The position numbers and the translations under genes are program-made. Shown piece after piece: positions 33,109 through 41,878 of a stretch of DNA of 64,000 nucleotides; within the stretch, counting starts at the first letter, position 1, and each line of letters opens with the position of its first letter. Source of the stretch: Bacillota bacterium (GTDB taxonomy: Bacteria; Bacillota; Clostridia; Lachnospirales; Cellulosilyticaceae); the NCBI GenBank assembly GCA_023436395.1, contig JAEZJJ010000033.1, forward strand, positions 186,001 to 250,000, written 5' to 3'. Under the pieces are notes generated by a model. That model ran no database searches. It had not been told where the DNA came from and worked only from the letters and a program-made list of their open reading frames with translations.

Positions 33109-34662
33109 ATAGAACAAATAGGCTTAATAATAGGAATTATTTTGGTCATCATTATTGTTGGAATAATAGCCTTTTTTAGTGGCGCTTCTTATAGAAAACA
33201 TATAGCGGAAGCACAAATTGGAACAGCAGAAGAAAAATCGAGAAAAATTATAGATGACGCTATCAAAGCAGGGGAAGCTAAAAAAAGAGAAGTATTATTA
33301 GAAGCAAAAGAAGAAAATATTCGTGTGAAAAATGAATTAGATAAAGAAGTACGCGAAAGAAGAAATGAATTGCAACAATTGGAGAAAAGGTTACTCCATA
33401 AGGAAGAAAACATTGATAGAAAAACAACAACTTTAGAGCAAAAAGAAGAGCAATTACAAAGAAAAATTGATAAAGCAGATAAAGTAAGAGAAGAAGCTGA
33501 AGCTTTGCATCAAAAACAATTAGAGGAACTAGAACGTATTTCTGGGTTGACATTAACAGAGGCAAAACAGTATCTTTTGCAAACAATTGAAGAAGATGTA
33601 AGGCATGAATCAGCTATTATGATTAAAGAGATAGAAGCAAAAGCAAAACTAGAAGCAGATAAAAAAGCAAAAGAGATTATTACAAATGCGATTCAAAAGT
33701 GTGCTGTAGATCATGTAGTGGATACTACTGTTTCAGTAGTACCTTTGCCAAGTGATGAAATGAAAGGCCGCATTATTGGACGTGAAGGAAGAAATATTAG
33801 AACATTAGAGACACTTACAGGTATTGATCTTATTATAGATGATACTCCAGAAGCAGTTATTTTGTCTGGGTTTGACCCTATACGTCGCGAAGTAGCGCGT
33901 ATTGCCTTGGAAAAGTTAATTGTAGACGGTCGTATTCATCCAGCTCGTATTGAGGAAATGGTTGAAAAAGCTAAAAAAGAAGTAGAAGTGTTAATTCGTG
34001 AAGAGGGAGAGGCAGCTACTTTTGAAACGGGAGTACATGGTTTACACCCAGAGCTTATTCGTTTATTAGGTAAAATGAAGTTTAGGACAAGCTATGGGCA
34101 AAATGTACTACGTCACTCTATTGAGGTTTCTAATTTAGCAGGTTTAATGGCAAGTGAACTTGGACTCGATGTAAGACTGGCTAAGAGAGCGGGATTACTT
34201 CATGATATAGGAAAATCAGTTGATTATGAAGTGGAAGGATCCCATGTAAGTATAGGTGTAAATTTATGCCGCAAATATGGTGAGAATGCAACTGTTATGA
34301 ATGCAGTAGAAGCACATCATGGAGATGTAGATCCAGAAACAGCTATTGCTGTGATTGTACAAGCGGCAGATACCATTTCAGCAGCAAGACCTGGTGCACG
34401 TCGTGAGACATTAGAGACTTATATTAAACGTTTACAGAAACTTGAAGAAATTGCAACTTCTTTTAAAGGAGTTGAAAAATCTTATGCTATCCAAGCAGGT
34501 AGAGAAGTAAGGATCATGGTAACACCAGAAGAAATAGATGATAATGGTCTTATTCTTCTTGCAAGGGATGTAACAAAGCGGATTGAAAATGATTTGGAAT
34601 ATCCGGGACAGATTAAAGTAAGTATTATTCGTGAAACACGTGCAACTGAATATGCTAAATAG
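33109..34662 (+). CDS. rny: Ribonuclease Y
   Basis: A membrane-anchored endoribonuclease that starts mRNA decay. Order: an N-terminal membrane helix (about residues 5-25), a long coiled coil rich in Glu and Lys (to about 165), a KH domain (GRIIGREGRNIRTLE near 222) and an HD domain (HSIEVSNL and LLHDIGKS near 343-368, with EAHHGD further on). About 517 residues is normal. The start is odd: GGGAGG (33095-33100) lies 8 nt before an in-frame ATA at 33109, and no ATG is available. Alternatives are GTG 33100 (inside the SD) and TTG 33076 (no SD, almost at the transcript start). Confidence 0.93.
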   Translation: MEQIGLIIGIILVIIIVGIIAFFSGASYRKHIAEAQIGTAEEKSRKIIDDAIKAGEAKKREVLLEAKEENIRVKNELDKEVRERRNELQQLEKRLLHKEENIDRKTTTLEQKEEQLQRKIDKADKVREEAEALHQKQLEELERISGLTLTEAKQYLLQTIEEDVRHESAIMIKEIEAKAKLEADKKAKEIITNAIQKCAVDHVVDTTVSVVPLPSDEMKGRIIGREGRNIRTLETLTGIDLIIDDTPEAVILSGFDPIRREVARIALEKLIVDGRIHPARIEEMVEKAKKEVEVLIREEGEAATFETGVHGLHPELIRLLGKMKFRTSYGQNVLRHSIEVSNLAGLMASELGLDVRLAKRAGLLHDIGKSVDYEVEGSHVSIGVNLCRKYGENATVMNAVEAHHGDVDPETAIAVIVQAADTISAARPGARRETLETYIKRLQKLEEIATSFKGVEKSYAIQAGREVRIMVTPEEIDDNGLILLARDVTKRIENDLEYPGQIKVSIIRETRATEYAK

Positions 34663-34663
34663 G

Positions 34664-34693
34664 AAGTAGCGATGCTTAGCATCGCTACTTTTA
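34664..34693 (+). terminator. rny terminator
   Basis: Perfect 12-bp stem, AAGTAGCGATGC with GCATCGCTACTT, then TTATTG, directly after the stop. Confidence 0.8.
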
Positions 34694-34737
34694 TTGTGGT
34701 ATTAGCTTAACCAACTGACAACTTTGCCAAACTGTAT

Positions 34738-34775
34738 ACTAAACATAGATGGCTTTAGATGAATCTATGTTTAGT
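34738..34775. repeat. Perfect 13-bp inverted repeat between rny and purB
   Basis: ACTAAACATAGAT (34738-34750) and ATCTATGTTTAGT (34763-34775) with a 12-nt loop. It has no T-run, and it lies beyond the rny terminator and before the purB operator region. The role is unknown. Confidence 0.5.
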
Positions 34776-34838
34776 AATGTTCCTTTCTATATTGAACAAT
34801 AAAAAGTATAGATATTGCTAGAAGGTTTTAAATTTAAC

Positions 34839-34882
34839 ATTATCGAACGAAAAAAGTAGCAATCATATAAATGTTCGAATAA
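34839..34882. promoter_or_regulatory. Pair of PurBox-like sites upstream of purB
   Basis: Box 1 ATTATCGAACGAA (34839-34851, plus strand) matches the Bacillus PurR PurBox AWWWCCGAACWWT at 10 of 13 positions. Box 2 (34870-34882), read on the minus strand as TTATTCGAACATT, matches at 11 of 13. They are inverted with 18 nt between, close to the known 16-17. They end 5 nt before the -35 element. Confidence 0.55.
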
Positions 34883-34887
34883 TGTCG

Positions 34888-34916
34888 TTGCTATTTAAAA
34901 GTGAAGTACGTATAAT
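34888..34916 (+). promoter_or_regulatory. purB promoter
   Basis: TTGCTA (34888-34893), 17-nt spacer, TATAAT (34911-34916). The -35 hexamer and spacing are the same as at recA. Confidence 0.65.
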
Positions 34917-34949
34917 AAAGGTATAAAATAATCATGAAAGGAAAGTGAC

Positions 34950-36380
34950 ATGAGAAATTCGTACAAAAGTCCATTTGAAGGTAGATATGCAAGTAAGGAG
35001 ATGCTTTACTTATTTTCAGAAGAAAAGAAATTTAAAACATGGAGAAAGCTATGGGTTACTTTGGCAGAAACTGAACATGAGTTGGGTCTTAATGTAACTG
35101 AACAGCAGATTGAAGAGCTTAAAAAATTTAGTGAAGATATTAATTATGAAGTAGCAGAAGGATGGGAGAAGAAAGTACGACATGATGTTATGGCCCATGT
35201 TCATGCATATGGGGAGCAAGCTACTTCAGCTATGCCAATTATTCATCTTGGGGCAACGAGTTGCTATGTTGGGGATAATACAGATTTAATAATTATGTAT
35301 GAAGCACTTGAAGTGATTAAGAAAAAAGTGCTAAATGTTATGGATAAGTTAGCGAAATTTGCTAATGAATATAAAAGTTTACCTACTTTAGGATTTACTC
35401 ATTTACAACCAGCTCAACTTACAACTGTAGGGAAAAGAGCTACATTATGGCTACAAGACTTATGGTTGGATTTAGAAGAAATTGAGCACATATTAGCTCA
35501 AAAAAGACTTAGAGGAGCAAAAGGAACTACAGGTACACAAGCTACATTTCTTAACTTGTTTGAAGGCGATTATGAGAAGGTAAAATTATTGGATGAAACT
35601 GTAGCTAAGAAATTGGGTTATACTTCGGTTTATCCTGTAACTGGACAAACTTATACAAGAAAGTTTGATTCCCTAGTATTGAATGTACTTAGCCAAGTGG
35701 CTCAATCTGCATATAAATTTAGCAATGATATTAGGATTCTACAACATCTTAAAGAAATAGAAGAACCCTTTGAAAAAAATCAGATAGGTTCATCTGCTAT
35801 GGCATATAAACGTAATCCTATGCGTACGGAACGTATTTCATCTTTGGCGCGTTATGTAATATGCGACACTTTAAATCCAGCAATTACGGCATCTACACAG
35901 TGGTTTGAGAGAACTTTAGATGATAGTGCCAATAAAAGAATTGCTATATCAGAAGCTTTTCTAGCGATAGACGCGATATTGGAAATTTACATGAATGTAG
36001 CAGATGGTTTAGTAGTTTATCCTAAAGTGATTGAGAAGCATATCAATGATGAACTTCCGTTTATGGCAACAGAAGTTATTCTTATGGAAGGTGTAAAACG
36101 TGGAGGAGATCGTCAAAAGCTACATGAACGTATTCGGGTATTATCTATGGAAGCAGCAGCCGAGGTGAAGCAGAATGGTAAAAATAACGATTTGATTGAA
36201 CGTATTTTAAAGGATGAAAGTTTTAAAATGTCAGAAGAAGAATTAACGTCAATCTTGAAACCAGAGAATTTTATTGGATGTGCTGCAATGCAAGTTGATG
36301 ATTTTATTAATCAAGTCATTAACCCTGTATTACAAAAAAACAAAGAATTATTAGGTGTGGAAGGTCATGTACGTGTTTAA
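34950..36380 (+). CDS. purB: Adenylosuccinate lyase
   Basis: Acts twice in purine synthesis, splitting SAICAR and adenylosuccinate with release of fumarate. The 476-residue protein has the lyase signature GSSAMAYKRNPMR near residue 280, with the catalytic His regions HDVMAHVHAY near 78 and GFTHLQPAQLTTVGKR near 146. GAAAGGAAAG precedes the ATG. No other pur gene is adjacent. The promoter and PurBox-like sites suggest purine-controlled expression. Confidence 0.95.
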   Translation: MRNSYKSPFEGRYASKEMLYLFSEEKKFKTWRKLWVTLAETEHELGLNVTEQQIEELKKFSEDINYEVAEGWEKKVRHDVMAHVHAYGEQATSAMPIIHLGATSCYVGDNTDLIIMYEALEVIKKKVLNVMDKLAKFANEYKSLPTLGFTHLQPAQLTTVGKRATLWLQDLWLDLEEIEHILAQKRLRGAKGTTGTQATFLNLFEGDYEKVKLLDETVAKKLGYTSVYPVTGQTYTRKFDSLVLNVLSQVAQSAYKFSNDIRILQHLKEIEEPFEKNQIGSSAMAYKRNPMRTERISSLARYVICDTLNPAITASTQWFERTLDDSANKRIAISEAFLAIDAILEIYMNVADGLVVYPKVIEKHINDELPFMATEVILMEGVKRGGDRQKLHERIRVLSMEAAAEVKQNGKNNDLIERILKDESFKMSEEELTSILKPENFIGCAAMQVDDFINQVINPVLQKNKELLGVEGHVRV

Positions 36381-36389
36381 ATAAATGAG

Positions 36390-36425
36390 AAAGAGGTGGG
36401 TTTTTATAACACATCTCTTTTGTTT
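36390..36425 (+). terminator. purB terminator
   Basis: AAAGAGGTG pairs with CATCTCTTT (one G-U pair), followed by TGTTTTG. Confidence 0.65.
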
Positions 36426-36571
36426 TGTAGAATGTAAGTTAAAATAGTTAGAGTGAAATAATGGTCAATATAAATAAATCTTTAGCTAGTAGGGTTGTAC
36501 ATAGGAAAAAGGTCTAAATCCAGAAATTGAATCATAAGTTATCTTATATCGAAATGAATAGGAGGCATATG

Positions 36572-37141
36572 ATGTACAAGAAGAAAAGGATAGCAAAAGA
36601 ACAGTTAGAATTTATGGTGGAGATTGGAAGTGTTTTGCTACTGATAGTAGCTGTTTTTACTGGTATTTGGTATTCGTTTTATATAGAAGAAAAAGATGCT
36701 CAAACTTTTACAGTGCTATATACATGGCTATCTCAAGGCTATAGTAATATAGATATTACAGGCTTTAGTTACCTCGTTTTAAAATCTATGAAGAAATTAT
36801 TATTTATATGGCTATGCGGATGGTTTGGTTTCACAAGCCCTTTGGGATGGATTCTGGTTTTTATTGTAATTTTTTCATATAGTTTTACAACGACAACTGT
36901 TATTTTACTCCTTGGAGAAAGAGGTATACTTACAGTATTATTTACCTATGGAGTACAAGCTATTCTTTGTGTGAGTATAGGGTTGGTGTTATTAAAAAAA
37001 AGTGTATTGTTATTATGGAGTAAAAGTGAAAGGGAAAAGAAAATGTATGCAAAAATGCTAATTCCTATCGTAATTATTTCTATAATAGTATCTTTGGTAG
37101 ATAGTGTCATAATGAATAATTTGCAAAGTATTATAAAATAG
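36572..37141 (+). CDS. SpoIIM-like membrane protein (tentative)
   Basis: About 189 residues with a basic cytoplasmic N-terminus and four or five hydrophobic segments: near residues 20-40, 75-90, 92-125, 130-150 and 165-180. Size, topology and the central segment with GWFGFTSPLGWILVF and LGERGILTVLF resemble the stage II sporulation protein M family, which acts in engulfment. Similarity is by eye only. AGGAGG (36560-36565) fits the ATG at 36572, or 36569. If correct, the organism is probably spore-forming. It is flanked by the purB terminator and its own terminator. Confidence 0.5.
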   Translation: MYKKKRIAKEQLEFMVEIGSVLLLIVAVFTGIWYSFYIEEKDAQTFTVLYTWLSQGYSNIDITGFSYLVLKSMKKLLFIWLCGWFGFTSPLGWILVFIVIFSYSFTTTTVILLLGERGILTVLFTYGVQAILCVSIGLVLLKKSVLLLWSKSEREKKMYAKMLIPIVIISIIVSLVDSVIMNNLQSIIK

Positions 37142-37160
37142 GCTTTCAAGGCCTATTTTT
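37136..37160 (+). terminator. Terminator after the SpoIIM-like gene
   Basis: AAAATAGGC with GCCTATTTT overlaps the stop codon, followed by TTG. It separates this gene from the flagellar operon. Confidence 0.75.
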
Positions 37161-37256
37161 GTCTAATAAACGCCAAAAAAACTTATAGTAAGGATAAAAA
37201 ATAAAGTAACGTGGCATAATATGGTAAAATAGAAATAAGAAGGTTGTTAATATTTA

Positions 37257-37285
37257 TTGATTTATAATGAATAAGACTATATAAT
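37257..37285 (+). promoter_or_regulatory. Promoter of the fla/che operon
   Basis: TTGATT (37257-37262), 17-nt spacer, TATAAT (37280-37285), giving a leader of about 50 nt before flgB. It is sigma-A type; no sigma-D (FliA) consensus is seen. Confidence 0.6.
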
Positions 37286-37343
37286 TGAATAAAAATAGTG
37301 TATTTATGCACCATTTATAGTGTGAGTTAGAAGGGGGAAGAAA

Positions 37344-37712
37344 ATGAATATTTTTTCTGATATAGATTTGATGAATAAAGCATTAAATGCCACCATGTTA
37401 AGAAAAAGTGTAATTGCAGAAAATATCAGTAATGTAGATACACCTGGATACAAAAGAAAAGATGTTAAATTTGAAGAAATCCTAACATCAGAAATGAATA
37501 AAAAGGGAAAATCGCAAATAAACCTGCAAGATATTGAACCTGAAGTCTATATGGATTATGAAAATACTTCTTATAGGCTAGATGGTAATAATGTAGATAT
37601 TGATGTGGAAATGGCCGAAGACGCTAAGGTGAGTGCAAGGTACAATGCTTTAGTAACTAGGGTGAATAGCCAATTAGGCAGATTTTCAACTGTATTGCAA
37701 AGTCTTAAATAA
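37344..37712 (+). CDS. flgB: Flagellar proximal rod protein FlgB
   Basis: First gene of the fla/che operon, encoding a 122-residue rod protein between the MS ring and the distal rod. The N-terminal rod signature is ALNATMLRKSVIAENISNVDTPGYKRKDV, given here only as its position, residues about 12-40. The C-terminus is heptad-rich. GAAGGGGGAAG precedes the ATG. It is exported by the flagellar type III system without a cleaved signal. Confidence 0.95.
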   Translation: MNIFSDIDLMNKALNATMLRKSVIAENISNVDTPGYKRKDVKFEEILTSEMNKKGKSQINLQDIEPEVYMDYENTSYRLDGNNVDIDVEMAEDAKVSARYNALVTRVNSQLGRFSTVLQSLK

Positions 37713-37728
37713 TTAAGGAGGATGAACA

Positions 37729-38166
37729 ATGGGTTTTTTTAATGCTATGGATACTGCGGCAAGTGGCTTAACAGCACAACGTCTAAGATTAGATGTTATT
37801 TCTCAAAACATGGCAAACGTTAATACAACGCGTACAGCAGATGGCGGACCATATAAAAGAAAAGCAGTTATTTTTGAACAGGTACAGAATGAAAATAGTT
37901 TTTCAAGCATATTAAAACAAAAGAAACAAAATGGGGGAAATGGTGTGAGAGTAGCAAGGGTTGTAGAAGATGAAACACAAGGACCTCTAGTTTATGATCC
38001 GACACATGAGGATGCAAATGCACAAGGATATGTAGAAATGCCAAATGTAAATACAGTTGATGAAATGGTTAATATGATTTCTGCAAGTAGATCATTTGAA
38101 GCTAATGTTACCTCATTTAATACAATGAAATCAATGTTTGCTAAGGCTTTAGAAATTGGCAAATAA
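37729..38166 (+). CDS. flgC: Flagellar proximal rod protein FlgC
   Basis: A 145-residue rod protein. It has the N-terminal rod/hook motif DTAASGLTAQRLRLDVIS followed by QNMANVNTT. The C-terminal motif VNTVDEMVNMISASRSFEAN is near residue 105. The SD AAGGAGGATG lies upstream. It assembles with FlgB and FliE on the MS ring. Spacing to flgB is 16 nt. Confidence 0.95.
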   Translation: MGFFNAMDTAASGLTAQRLRLDVISQNMANVNTTRTADGGPYKRKAVIFEQVQNENSFSSILKQKKQNGGNGVRVARVVEDETQGPLVYDPTHEDANAQGYVEMPNVNTVDEMVNMISASRSFEANVTSFNTMKSMFAKALEIGK

Positions 38167-38186
38167 TTTGTGGGAGGAAAGATAAT

Positions 38187-38495
38187 ATGCTACAGGCAAT
38201 TCAAGGGGTACAACTTAATCAGGAACTAATAAGTAAGGTTCAAGATAAAAAAACACTTACAGGAAGTGAAAGTTTTACATATGCATTAGATGCGGCAAAG
38301 GAATTAATAGAAGCAAATAAAGCATCAGAAGTGGAAACAAAGAATTTAACAAACGATTTTATAACAGGTGCAAATGATGATATTGCAAGTCTGCTTATTG
38401 CTCAGGAGAAATCAGGAATATTATTACAGTATACTTTACAAGTAAGAAATGGGTTATTGAGTGCTTACAAAGAAATTATGAGCCTATCTGTTTAA
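38187..38495 (+). CDS. fliE: Flagellar hook-basal body protein FliE
   Basis: A 102-residue protein linking the MS ring and export gate to the rod. The conserved C-terminal part includes ASLLIAQEKSGILLQYTLQV and NGLLSAYKEIM. GGGAGGAAAG precedes the ATG. It sits between flgC and fliF in the usual order. Confidence 0.93.
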   Translation: MLQAIQGVQLNQELISKVQDKKTLTGSESFTYALDAAKELIEANKASEVETKNLTNDFITGANDDIASLLIAQEKSGILLQYTLQVRNGLLSAYKEIMSLSV

Positions 38496-38526
38496 TCTCA
38501 GATTAAAATAAAGTGAGGTGAATGAT

Positions 38527-40116
38527 TTGCAACAAACGATTGAACAGATATCGAATCAAATTACTGAGAAGTGGAATAACCTAACTAAGAAGCAAAAGGT
38601 GCAAATTGCAGTAGGAATAGTTGCCCTAATAGTAGCAATTGTTGTCATTACTTTTTTAAGTAAGCCTAAGATGACAAATTTATTTGAAGAAAATTTAGAT
38701 GCTAAATCAATAGGACAAGTTGCTACTATACTTAGTGAAAATGGTATTGAGTATAAATTGATTAATCAAAGCACTAATATGCAAGTGCAAGAGAGTCAAT
38801 ATGAACAGGCATTGATGTATACAGCAATGGCTGGTGTGCCAGAAAGTGGCATGACTTTTGATCAGGTTATTAACACCTCTATGGCCACTAGTGAATCAGA
38901 GAAGACAATTAGAATTAATGAATATAAAAAACAACAACTAGCAAAGACAATAAGTTTGATAGATGGTATTGAAAATGCTCGAGTTGAAGTTGTTATTCCA
39001 GAGCAAAAAAATGCTTACTTACAGTCACAAGAAGAAAGTAGAGCGAGTGTATTTCTAACGCTTAGCAAAACTTTGATGAGTAATCAGTGTGAAGGAATTG
39101 CATCGTATCTTTCAGTAAGTGTACCCAATCTGGATAAGAAGAATATAGTGATTATAGATTCACAGGGGAATACATTATATTCCGGTAGTGAAGATAGTCA
39201 ATTAGGTCTTAATAAGCAGCAAGAGGTAAAATTAGCAGCAGAACAGGACATTACACAAAAGGTATCTAATTTATTAGAGAATATGTATGATGATGTACGT
39301 GTTAGTCCTAATTTAATTTTAGATTTTGATCAATTTCAAGAATTTAAGCAAAAGTATCAAGCCCAAGGAGACGATTCTCAAAGAGGGGTTATTCAGCAAG
39401 AAACTCAGATGACAGCCTCTAATAAAAATAATCAAACAGGTGCAGAACCTGGAACAACTACAAATGGTGGGACAGTACCAACATATCAAACAAATAATGG
39501 GACAACTGGTGAAAGTAAAGAAAACCAAAAAGATATTATATATGCACCAGATAAAACAGAAACAACTTACATAAGAAATCAAGGAAATGTGAATCTAGAA
39601 AAATCTTCTCTATCAGTAAACTTATTTAAGAATAAGATTTATAAAGAAGAGGAAGTTAAACCAACTTTGTCAGGAATGACTTGGGGTGAGTTTAAGGTGA
39701 GTAATGGTGCACAAACAGCGCTAGCAGTAGACGAATCTATTGTTAATATGGTTAAAAGTGCAACAGGGATAGATAATGTGGTTGTTAATGCATTTGAAAA
39801 TCCTATCTTTTTAGATCAACCGGCATATAACATTGATTATAAAGATTATTTACCTTTTGCATTCTTAGTATTAGCACTTCTTCTTATTGCTTTTGTTATA
39901 CTTAAATTTAGAAAGCATGATGAAGTTGTTGAGGTTGAACCTGAACTTGAGGTAGAAGAAATGCTTAAGGCTGCTAAGGAACAAGTTGAGTTAGAAGAGA
40001 TTGAGTTAAAAGAAACTTTGGAAACAAAACGTCAAATTGATAAGTTCGTAGACGAAAAACCAGAGGCTGTGGCAAACTTGCTACGCAATTGGTTGACAGA
40101 GGAAGATTGGGAGTGA
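38527..40116 (+). CDS. fliF: Flagellar MS-ring protein FliF
   Basis: Forms the membrane MS ring that seeds flagellar assembly. It is about 529 residues with a first membrane helix at about 26-45 (VQIAVGIVALIVAIVVITFL), YscJ/FliF ring domains to about 240 and a low-complexity Thr/Asn/Gly-rich loop near 290-340. A second membrane helix (YLPFAFLVLALLLIAFVIL) and a C-terminal FliG-binding tail follow. TTG 38527 is the likely start, 8 nt after GTGAGGTGA; the GTG at 38518 lies inside that SD. Confidence 0.94.
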   Translation: MQQTIEQISNQITEKWNNLTKKQKVQIAVGIVALIVAIVVITFLSKPKMTNLFEENLDAKSIGQVATILSENGIEYKLINQSTNMQVQESQYEQALMYTAMAGVPESGMTFDQVINTSMATSESEKTIRINEYKKQQLAKTISLIDGIENARVEVVIPEQKNAYLQSQEESRASVFLTLSKTLMSNQCEGIASYLSVSVPNLDKKNIVIIDSQGNTLYSGSEDSQLGLNKQQEVKLAAEQDITQKVSNLLENMYDDVRVSPNLILDFDQFQEFKQKYQAQGDDSQRGVIQQETQMTASNKNNQTGAEPGTTTNGGTVPTYQTNNGTTGESKENQKDIIYAPDKTETTYIRNQGNVNLEKSSLSVNLFKNKIYKEEEVKPTLSGMTWGEFKVSNGAQTALAVDESIVNMVKSATGIDNVVVNAFENPIFLDQPAYNIDYKDYLPFAFLVLALLLIAFVILKFRKHDEVVEVEPELEVEEMLKAAKEQVELEEIELKETLETKRQIDKFVDEKPEAVANLLRNWLTEEDWE

Positions 40117-40120
40117 TGAG

Positions 40121-41128
40121 ATGGTAAAAGAGCAATTTTCAAGTAAACAAAAAGCTGCAATGCTTCTCATTGCTTTAGGACCAGAAAAATCTGCTAGTGT
40201 TTTTAAATACTTAAAAGAGGAAGAAATAGAACAGTTAACACTAGAGATTGCTAGTATTAAGGCTGTTTCTCCTAAAGTAAAAGAAGAAATTTTGCAAGAA
40301 TTTTACGAGATGTGCCTAGCACAAGAGTATATTGCAGAAGGTGGTATAGGCTATGCAAGACAACTCCTAGAAAAGGCATTAGGTTCAGATAAGGCTGTTG
40401 AAGTGATTAATAAGTTAACTGTATCCTTACAAGTAAGGCCGTTTGAATTTGCAAGAAAAACAGAAGCTACTCAGCTTGTTAACTTTATACAAAATGAGCA
40501 TCCTCAAACTATTGCCCTTATTTTATCATACTTGAAGCCAAGTCAATCAGCTGAGATTATCAGGGCATTGCCTGCGGAAATGCAGGCAGATACAGCACGT
40601 AGAATTGCATTGATGGATAGAGCATCGCCAGATGTTATTAGTCAGATAGAAAGAGAGTTTGAAAAACGACTATCTACATTGGTATCTGAAGATTACACAA
40701 GTATAGGTGGAATTGATTCTATTGTTGAGATTATTAATCAGGTGGATCGTACAACTGAAAAGAATATTATGGAAAATCTAGAAATTGAAGATCCAGAATT
40801 GGCTGAAATTATTAAGAAGCGTATGTTCGTATTTGAAGATATTACAACATTAGATCCAAAATCTATCCAACGTGTACTTAGAGAAGTTGATAATCACCAA
40901 TTAGCTATTGCCCTTAAGGGTGCAGGAGAGGGTGTAAAAGAGGTGATTATGGCCAATATCTCTAAACGTTTAGCTGCAATGATTGAAGAAGATTTAGAAT
41001 ATATGGGACCAAAACGTGTTAAAGAAGTTGAAGATGCTCAACAAAAAATCGTTAATATTATTCGCAAGTTAGAAGATGCGGGTGAGATTGTAATTTCACG
41101 TGGAGCAGGAGATGAGGTCGTTGTCTAG
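40121..41128 (+). CDS. fliG: Flagellar motor switch protein FliG
   Basis: A C-ring protein contacting FliF and the stator and generating torque. The 335-residue protein has N-terminal, middle (EHPQTIALILSYLKP near residue 126) and C-terminal domains. The C-terminal charged stretch around FVFEDITTLDPKSIQRVLRE (near 237) carries the torque helix. It starts 4 nt after the fliF stop, and its end overlaps fliH. Confidence 0.96.
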   Translation: MVKEQFSSKQKAAMLLIALGPEKSASVFKYLKEEEIEQLTLEIASIKAVSPKVKEEILQEFYEMCLAQEYIAEGGIGYARQLLEKALGSDKAVEVINKLTVSLQVRPFEFARKTEATQLVNFIQNEHPQTIALILSYLKPSQSAEIIRALPAEMQADTARRIALMDRASPDVISQIEREFEKRLSTLVSEDYTSIGGIDSIVEIINQVDRTTEKNIMENLEIEDPELAEIIKKRMFVFEDITTLDPKSIQRVLREVDNHQLAIALKGAGEGVKEVIMANISKRLAAMIEEDLEYMGPKRVKEVEDAQQKIVNIIRKLEDAGEIVISRGAGDEVVV

Positions 41129-41870
41129 TATTATAAAAGGTGAAAGAATCAGGACGCAGGGGATTATAGATTTTTCTACTAGGCAAGTAGAGTGGTCTAC
41201 AGAAGGAAATGATGTACATACAGTAACAGAAGAAATAAATAAAGACATAGAAGAGATGTCCAATTATAAAGAAAAGCAATTAAAGGAAGTGCAAGAAATT
41301 GTTGATGCCAAATTGGCACAAGCTAACAAACAGGTTAATCAAATACTTTTTGAAGCAAAGACAAAAGCAAAGGCAATAGAAGAAGCGGCGGAAGAATTGA
41401 AAAACAACTTACTATCTAAAGCATTAGAGGAAAAGGAAGAAATCTTACAAGATGCGCATAGGCAAGCAGAAGAAATCAGAGCAGATGCTTATAAAGAAAA
41501 AAATGAACTTATTATGGGAACAGAAGAGGAACTCGTAAATATGCTGATGGCACTTCTTAATCATATTATAAGTGAGGAGATGCAATATCAAACAGAGTGG
41601 TTAAAATGTCTTGTGCGTAAAATGTTAAGTAAAGATGAAATCTTAGGAGAAGTAAAGGTTATCATTTCACCTATTTTATTCAATCGATTGTCAGAAGAAG
41701 AAATAGTTGTTATAGAAGGAATCCAAAAAGGGTTAACCATAGAGACAAAAGACAATCTTAATGAAACAACTTGTATCATTGAATACAATCAAGGAACTAT
41801 TGTATATGATGTAACACAGGGACTTGAGCGTGTAATAAAAGATACAAGAATCTTATTGAACACAAAGTAG
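41112..41870 (+). CDS. fliH: Flagellar assembly protein FliH
   Basis: A regulator of the export ATPase FliI. About 252 residues with a long central coiled coil (about 45-145, rich in Glu, Lys and Ala) and a C-terminal domain containing GEVKVIISPILFNRL. The ATG at 41112 overlaps fliG by 17 nt and has GGAGCAGGAG upstream; the GTG at 41100 is less likely. The position between fliG and fliI supports the call, since FliH sequences diverge strongly. Confidence 0.88.
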   Translation: MRSLSSIIKGERIRTQGIIDFSTRQVEWSTEGNDVHTVTEEINKDIEEMSNYKEKQLKEVQEIVDAKLAQANKQVNQILFEAKTKAKAIEEAAEELKNNLLSKALEEKEEILQDAHRQAEEIRADAYKEKNELIMGTEEELVNMLMALLNHIISEEMQYQTEWLKCLVRKMLSKDEILGEVKVIISPILFNRLSEEEIVVIEGIQKGLTIETKDNLNETTCIIEYNQGTIVYDVTQGLERVIKDTRILLNTK

Positions 41871-41878
41871 GTGGTAAG

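Noticed and set aside
39319..39582. Antisense frames within fliF, flhA, fliI and other flagellar genes
   Set aside because: They lie opposite well-supported genes, lack SD sequences and show unnatural amino-acid composition.
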